From: Lateolabrax maculatus
Taxonomy: Eukaryota; Chordata; Actinopteri; Acropomatiformes; Lateolabracidae
NCBI GenBank assembly: GCA_031216445.1
Contig: CM062214.1
Location: 14,499,001 to 14,563,000, forward strand
Reading direction: 5' to 3'
Length of the DNA: 64,000 nucleotides
Shown here one piece after another: positions 59,893-64,000 of the stretch; position 1 is the stretch's first letter; each line of letters opens with the position of its first letter. The position numbers and the translations under genes are program-made. Under the pieces are notes generated by a model. That model saw nothing but the letters and a program-made list of their open reading frames with translations. It was not told where the DNA came from and made no database searches.

Positions 59893-62800
59893 CTGTGGAA
59901 AGGATGATATTTCCATCTGAAGTGAGACACAATTTAAGGATACTACACACAAACAAACCTAATGGCACATAACTGGATCAATGTTAACAAAACAGAGAAG
60001 AACCATTTACTTTGGACTTATTCTGATTCATTTGGTTGGAAGCAAAGTTTATTATCTAATAACCTGCTTTCATATCACTGTATCTAAAGTCTGCTGAGTT
60101 GATACAGTAAAATGTTGTAAAATGCAGTGGACCATTTTACAATTGTTATTCAGAGATGGGTTCTTACTATGGCTATCAGCCATGAAGAGGAATATCCCTC
60201 TGCATCTTAGTACTGCCATCGCATTGAATAACATATAGTGGACTTTAATTATTTCAGCGACAATGTTCTTTTGTATTCAATTCAGGAGCAATGCCAATCA
60301 TTTTCCTTAACACATGAATCTAATCAAATCCATGGTATAAAAAATAGAGGGTACCATATGGCAGCGTTTTGACAACATATCTGTGACACTAGGCGCAGCT
60401 GAATCAGATTTGATACAAAGTGACACTGGACCCTATTAATGTCCTCTCTTAAAAACCCTATACGTCTGAGTGGCTTTATGGTGGTATAAAATGGTAGCAG
60501 TAATCTAGTGCTTCTCTATAAAACAGCATTACATGGAATCTGATACCAGTCTGTCCTCCACAGCGTTTGTTCACTCTGTGACTCAAAATGTGGGGTGATG
60601 CAGTGAAAGCATACTAGGGTTGATACAGTGTTTTCTGCATAGTTTCTTTTTTTTATGATGACATATGCAAGCAGTGACTTTGAAAATCAATAAATATGCA
60701 TTTCAACTTAAAAAAGCAAGATAATGAGGAATAAAACTTTTTTCTTGTCACACTCAAGCTTCAATTTTAAAATAAACTACTAGTAGATAAAGTGTGAATC
60801 AGTACGCAGACAAGAAAAGCAATAAACAAAATACTCAGTCAATTACAGTAAATGGCATGAGTTGAGTTCCTTACATTTGATGGTAAGGGAAATGAAATGG
60901 AGCAGCAAAGGAAGATGATTAAGATGAAGCATCTCAACATGAAATTGAGAAAAGAAAGAATAAAAGATCAAGAGGTATAACACTAGGTGATACAGAATGA
61001 AACATCAAACATACACAAGAAAGATGAGAGAAAATGAAAATAACGAAAATGGGAACACTGGATGGTGTGAATAGCAAAGTGAAAGGATCAAATGGGAAAT
61101 AAGGAGTAAGAAAAAAAAGAGCAACAAGATTAAAAAGGAAGAAAGAGCGAGTGACAGAATACTGTATGTCAGTGAGAGATTTGTAAAGGTGAGCTGGGGT
61201 GTGAGATCAAAATAAAAACACTACTGCAACAGGGGAGATGTGTGTGATGAATATGAAATATGTACAAACATAATCAAATACAGAAAGAGCCACTGCTGAG
61301 ATCGAGAGAAAAGGGAAATGTTTAAAGGGCCAAGGTCACCATCAGTATTCGCACAATCTCCCATTCGGCTGATTCAGTGAGTGATTGACAGGTAGCCCTC
61401 CAGGCCGTACACACACTCACACACATACACGGTACAGAGGGTTGGTGGGAACATTTTATGTTAGTAACAATGTTGTCCTGCTTGAATGTACATAGAACTA
61501 AGTTTGCTCTCAGCTGGCATTGCTTTGTATACATTTGAGAGGAAACTGAGTCACATTATCAGCTAAAAAGCATAATCTCAATACAATCCTCTTCCCATTG
61601 TATTTTCTCTAATACCCACATATGCTACTGCATTTCTAAAATCAAAGTGAAACAAGGAATGTGCACATGGCAACGACAATTGCAGAACTATAGAACGTTT
61701 GTGGAAACCAACAAAAAAATAAACCTGTTGATCTGTACAAAAACGTTGATCTCAAAACTAGTACTTTTTCAGTTAGCTAAATCCTTTGTATGAATTTAAC
61801 TATTTGTATAGTTCTCTTTTAATTACTTTATGCTGAAATTCAGCATTCAGCAGCTAAATCATCAAATGTCCCTCTAACCCTAACCCTCTATGGAGGTGAC
61901 TATAGGTAACTGACAAAGCACTGGAATTTGTGACTTACTTTCTCAACCCGGTCACAAAATATGCTCAAACAAACGCATGTGCACAATTCCAATATATACT
62001 CACACATCACTACCATCACTTTAGTTTGGGGAAATTCAGACATAGGGTAGTAGATTACTAGCCTGGAAATGCCAGACTAATTTGCAAATGCGTATTAGTC
62101 TGGGACCTCTCATTTTCGGTTATCAACGGGCGCAAACAAATTTTATTGTCCAGTGCGTTTAATACTGCCGCTGTATCCGGCCTTTGAAAGCTCCGTATCG
62201 GAAGCCGCCATCTTGGATATTTTCAAAGATGCTTCAACGGCTCTCCTTGCTGTCAGTCATCGTATTAAACTCGCCTCATACTAGATAAACGCTTGTGATT
62301 GGCCTGACACAACGTCGCTTCCAGTACCAAGGAAATTAGTTTGAATGGGAGAAGGGCCAGACGTATCTGCCAGAGCAAATAAAAGAGCTTGCAGATTCAT
62401 CTGGTTCCCAGGCTAGTAGATCACATAATAGATGCATAACATCCCCTGCATAAAGTAATGATTATTTACGGTGAAAGCTATTGGAAATTATATCTATGGG
62501 ACTACATTACATAAAACTCTACATTACTAGCTTTAGGAACTACTACTTCTACTTTGTCTCACCTCATGAAAAGTGACAGCATACTTATTACTGAGCCTGA
62601 GCTTCCTGTTACGAATCCTTTTCTAGGAGAATTATTAAAAGATGCACAGTGATGCATTTTGGTGTTTTAAAATGTCCCGGGGATGGGGTGGAGGGGTTAG
62701 CAAAAAAAAGACAACATGGTTTTAAATACATAGATTGTGTGACTTCCTGCTGCCACTCAGTAACTATTTGAAAGGTATTTCTACACACAAACACACAGCT

Positions 62801-64000
62801 TTGACCAGGTGAAAAGAGAGAGAGGATATGCATCTTTTCAATACATCTTACCACTGCATTAAAAGGGAAAACCAGAAGAACATAAACATATAGACATTTA
62901 TAAATATATTGCAAACCTTGTTACCATAATCTTAACAAAACCATCAACTTATTTTTTTTACTTGTTTACTATTTACAGACCAGTTTTTCACCATTGTTTC
63001 TGTATCTCTTTCATGGAACTTCCTCGAGCCTTGAGTCATACTTGATTGTTCGTTCTTTGACAACATGTGATTTACCACGGCAATAAAACCTACTAAACTT
63101 CAAATTGTGTGTGTCAAAAGTGTTTGTCTTTATGGATTAGATTGTGGAGAGTTCTTGCTGGATGGGACATAAGTGTGTGTGTCCCAAAGGATCCACTGTT
63201 TCAGATCCACAGAGGTGCCGCTCTGAACATCTTGACCCCAAACACAGAACTTAGTCCTGGGCAGCACATGGCTAATGTGCAGCCTACCTCTTTGCCTCGG
63301 GCTGAAGGTAGTGGGTTGGAACCTCTTGTGGGGTCATGGCAAATTTTTGCATCTTAATACCTGCCAGTGGCTAAAAATCCTGTTGCATTTATTTAATGAG
63401 CTGTAAGACTACTAGGGCCTTTGGCCGGTCAAGACTCGAAGCACAAAATTGATATGTGACATTTTACCACTTGGTGGAATGGTTGGATATTTTTCGCATA
63501 ATTCAACTTTGAGACACTTTGAGTGTTGTCAAATCAAGAATGTGTAATTAATTGAATAGGCTAAAAGTAAGCTAAAGCGTTCTATATTCCCATGGTGGAA
63601 CTAATTAAATTATATTCTGGGGTGCTCTACTTTCACTTTAAAACACATTATCTCTACTATATGCCACAGTGCCGATTTTTATCCTTCATTCTTAAACATA
63701 TATGCCAGTTCACTGCCAAGTCTACATATCTGTTTTATCACAGATGGTAATGAGTGACATTCTAGCCGACATCTGAGGACTGATGATATCAAGTGATACT
63801 CTAACTGCAGCATTAATTCTCCTTATGGATATTGATGAGGTGACAGCACATGGAAAAGTTTGAAAAGAGCCTTGATATTATTCACTAAGTGCAAGCAGTT
63901 ACTGTATAAGCATGTGAAATAGTCAGAATATAATATAATACTTCAAGACATGGACCTGCTGAGCCACATAAAGTGATGCACAGGGCCAGATGCCATACCT
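59893..64000 (-). other. cacna2d1: cacna2d1 intron extending out of the window
   Basis: The next upstream exon expected from the human protein (segment ending in LRKRRPNIQ) is not seen on the minus strand before 64000, so this is treated as one intron of more than 4 kb. It contains a MITE (62059-62415). Confidence 0.6.
62059..62415. mobile_element. Short non-autonomous DNA transposon (MITE, hAT-like)
   Basis: The element starts TAGCCTGG and ends CCAGGCTA, perfect 8-bp terminal inverted repeats. It is flanked by gtagattac on the left (62050-62058) and gtagatcac on the right (62416-62424), a target duplication of 8-9 bases with one mismatch. No coding capacity. The size and duplication length suit hAT-type MITEs; the family name is not known to me. 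Confidence 0.7.

Noticed and set aside
61870..61890. Telomere-like ccctaa repeats (also a ttaggg pair near 42885)
   Set aside because: Only two to three units each, within chance expectation for AT-rich fish DNA.

Overview
The window is nuclear DNA from a ray-finned (teleost) fish. The signs are vertebrate-style split genes with short GT-AG exons, abundant CA/GT, GA, AT and TATC microsatellites, small hAT-like DNA transposons and a LINE tail ending in GATTCT repeats. There are no operons or prokaryotic features, and almost all long open frames are chance frames in introns or intergenic DNA. I cannot name the species.

Two genes are supported, both on the minus strand and in tandem. (1) hgf, hepatocyte growth factor, is complete in 18 coding exons from the ATG at 35038 to the stop at 18991. 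The exons join in phase to 2,142 bases (713 residues): signal peptide, PAN/N domain, four kringles, activation site, and a serine-protease-like beta chain that is catalytically dead. The 18-exon structure matches human HGF. (2) cacna2d1, the voltage-gated calcium channel alpha2/delta-1 subunit, is represented by its last 20 coding exons (59892 down to the stop at 45514, 550 residues); the 5' half lies beyond 64000. HGF and CACNA2D1 are also neighbours in mammals, so this is conserved synteny. The teleost paralog (a or b) cannot be decided here.

Layout: 1-18990 is intergenic DNA downstream of hgf, with microsatellites, a 1.08-kb hAT-like element (7395-8474), a LINE 3' tail near 5.6 kb and a perfect 29-bp hairpin (6024-6084). 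hgf occupies about 17.9-35.3 kb, with a polypurine tract upstream of its ATG and a CpG-rich patch in intron 1. 35.4-43.5 kb is intergenic. The cacna2d1 3'UTR probably starts near a poly(A) signal at 43519 and runs up to 45513. From 45514 to 64000 is cacna2d1 exons and introns, with a 357-bp MITE in the last intron.

The proteins do not form one pathway: HGF is the secreted MET ligand and alpha2/delta-1 is a calcium-channel subunit. I see no new multigene system. The most interesting items are the loss of all three catalytic-triad residues in the HGF beta chain, a perfect 21-nt (TG)n/(CA)n inverted repeat bracketing the kringle-2 exon of hgf, and the 29-bp hairpin.
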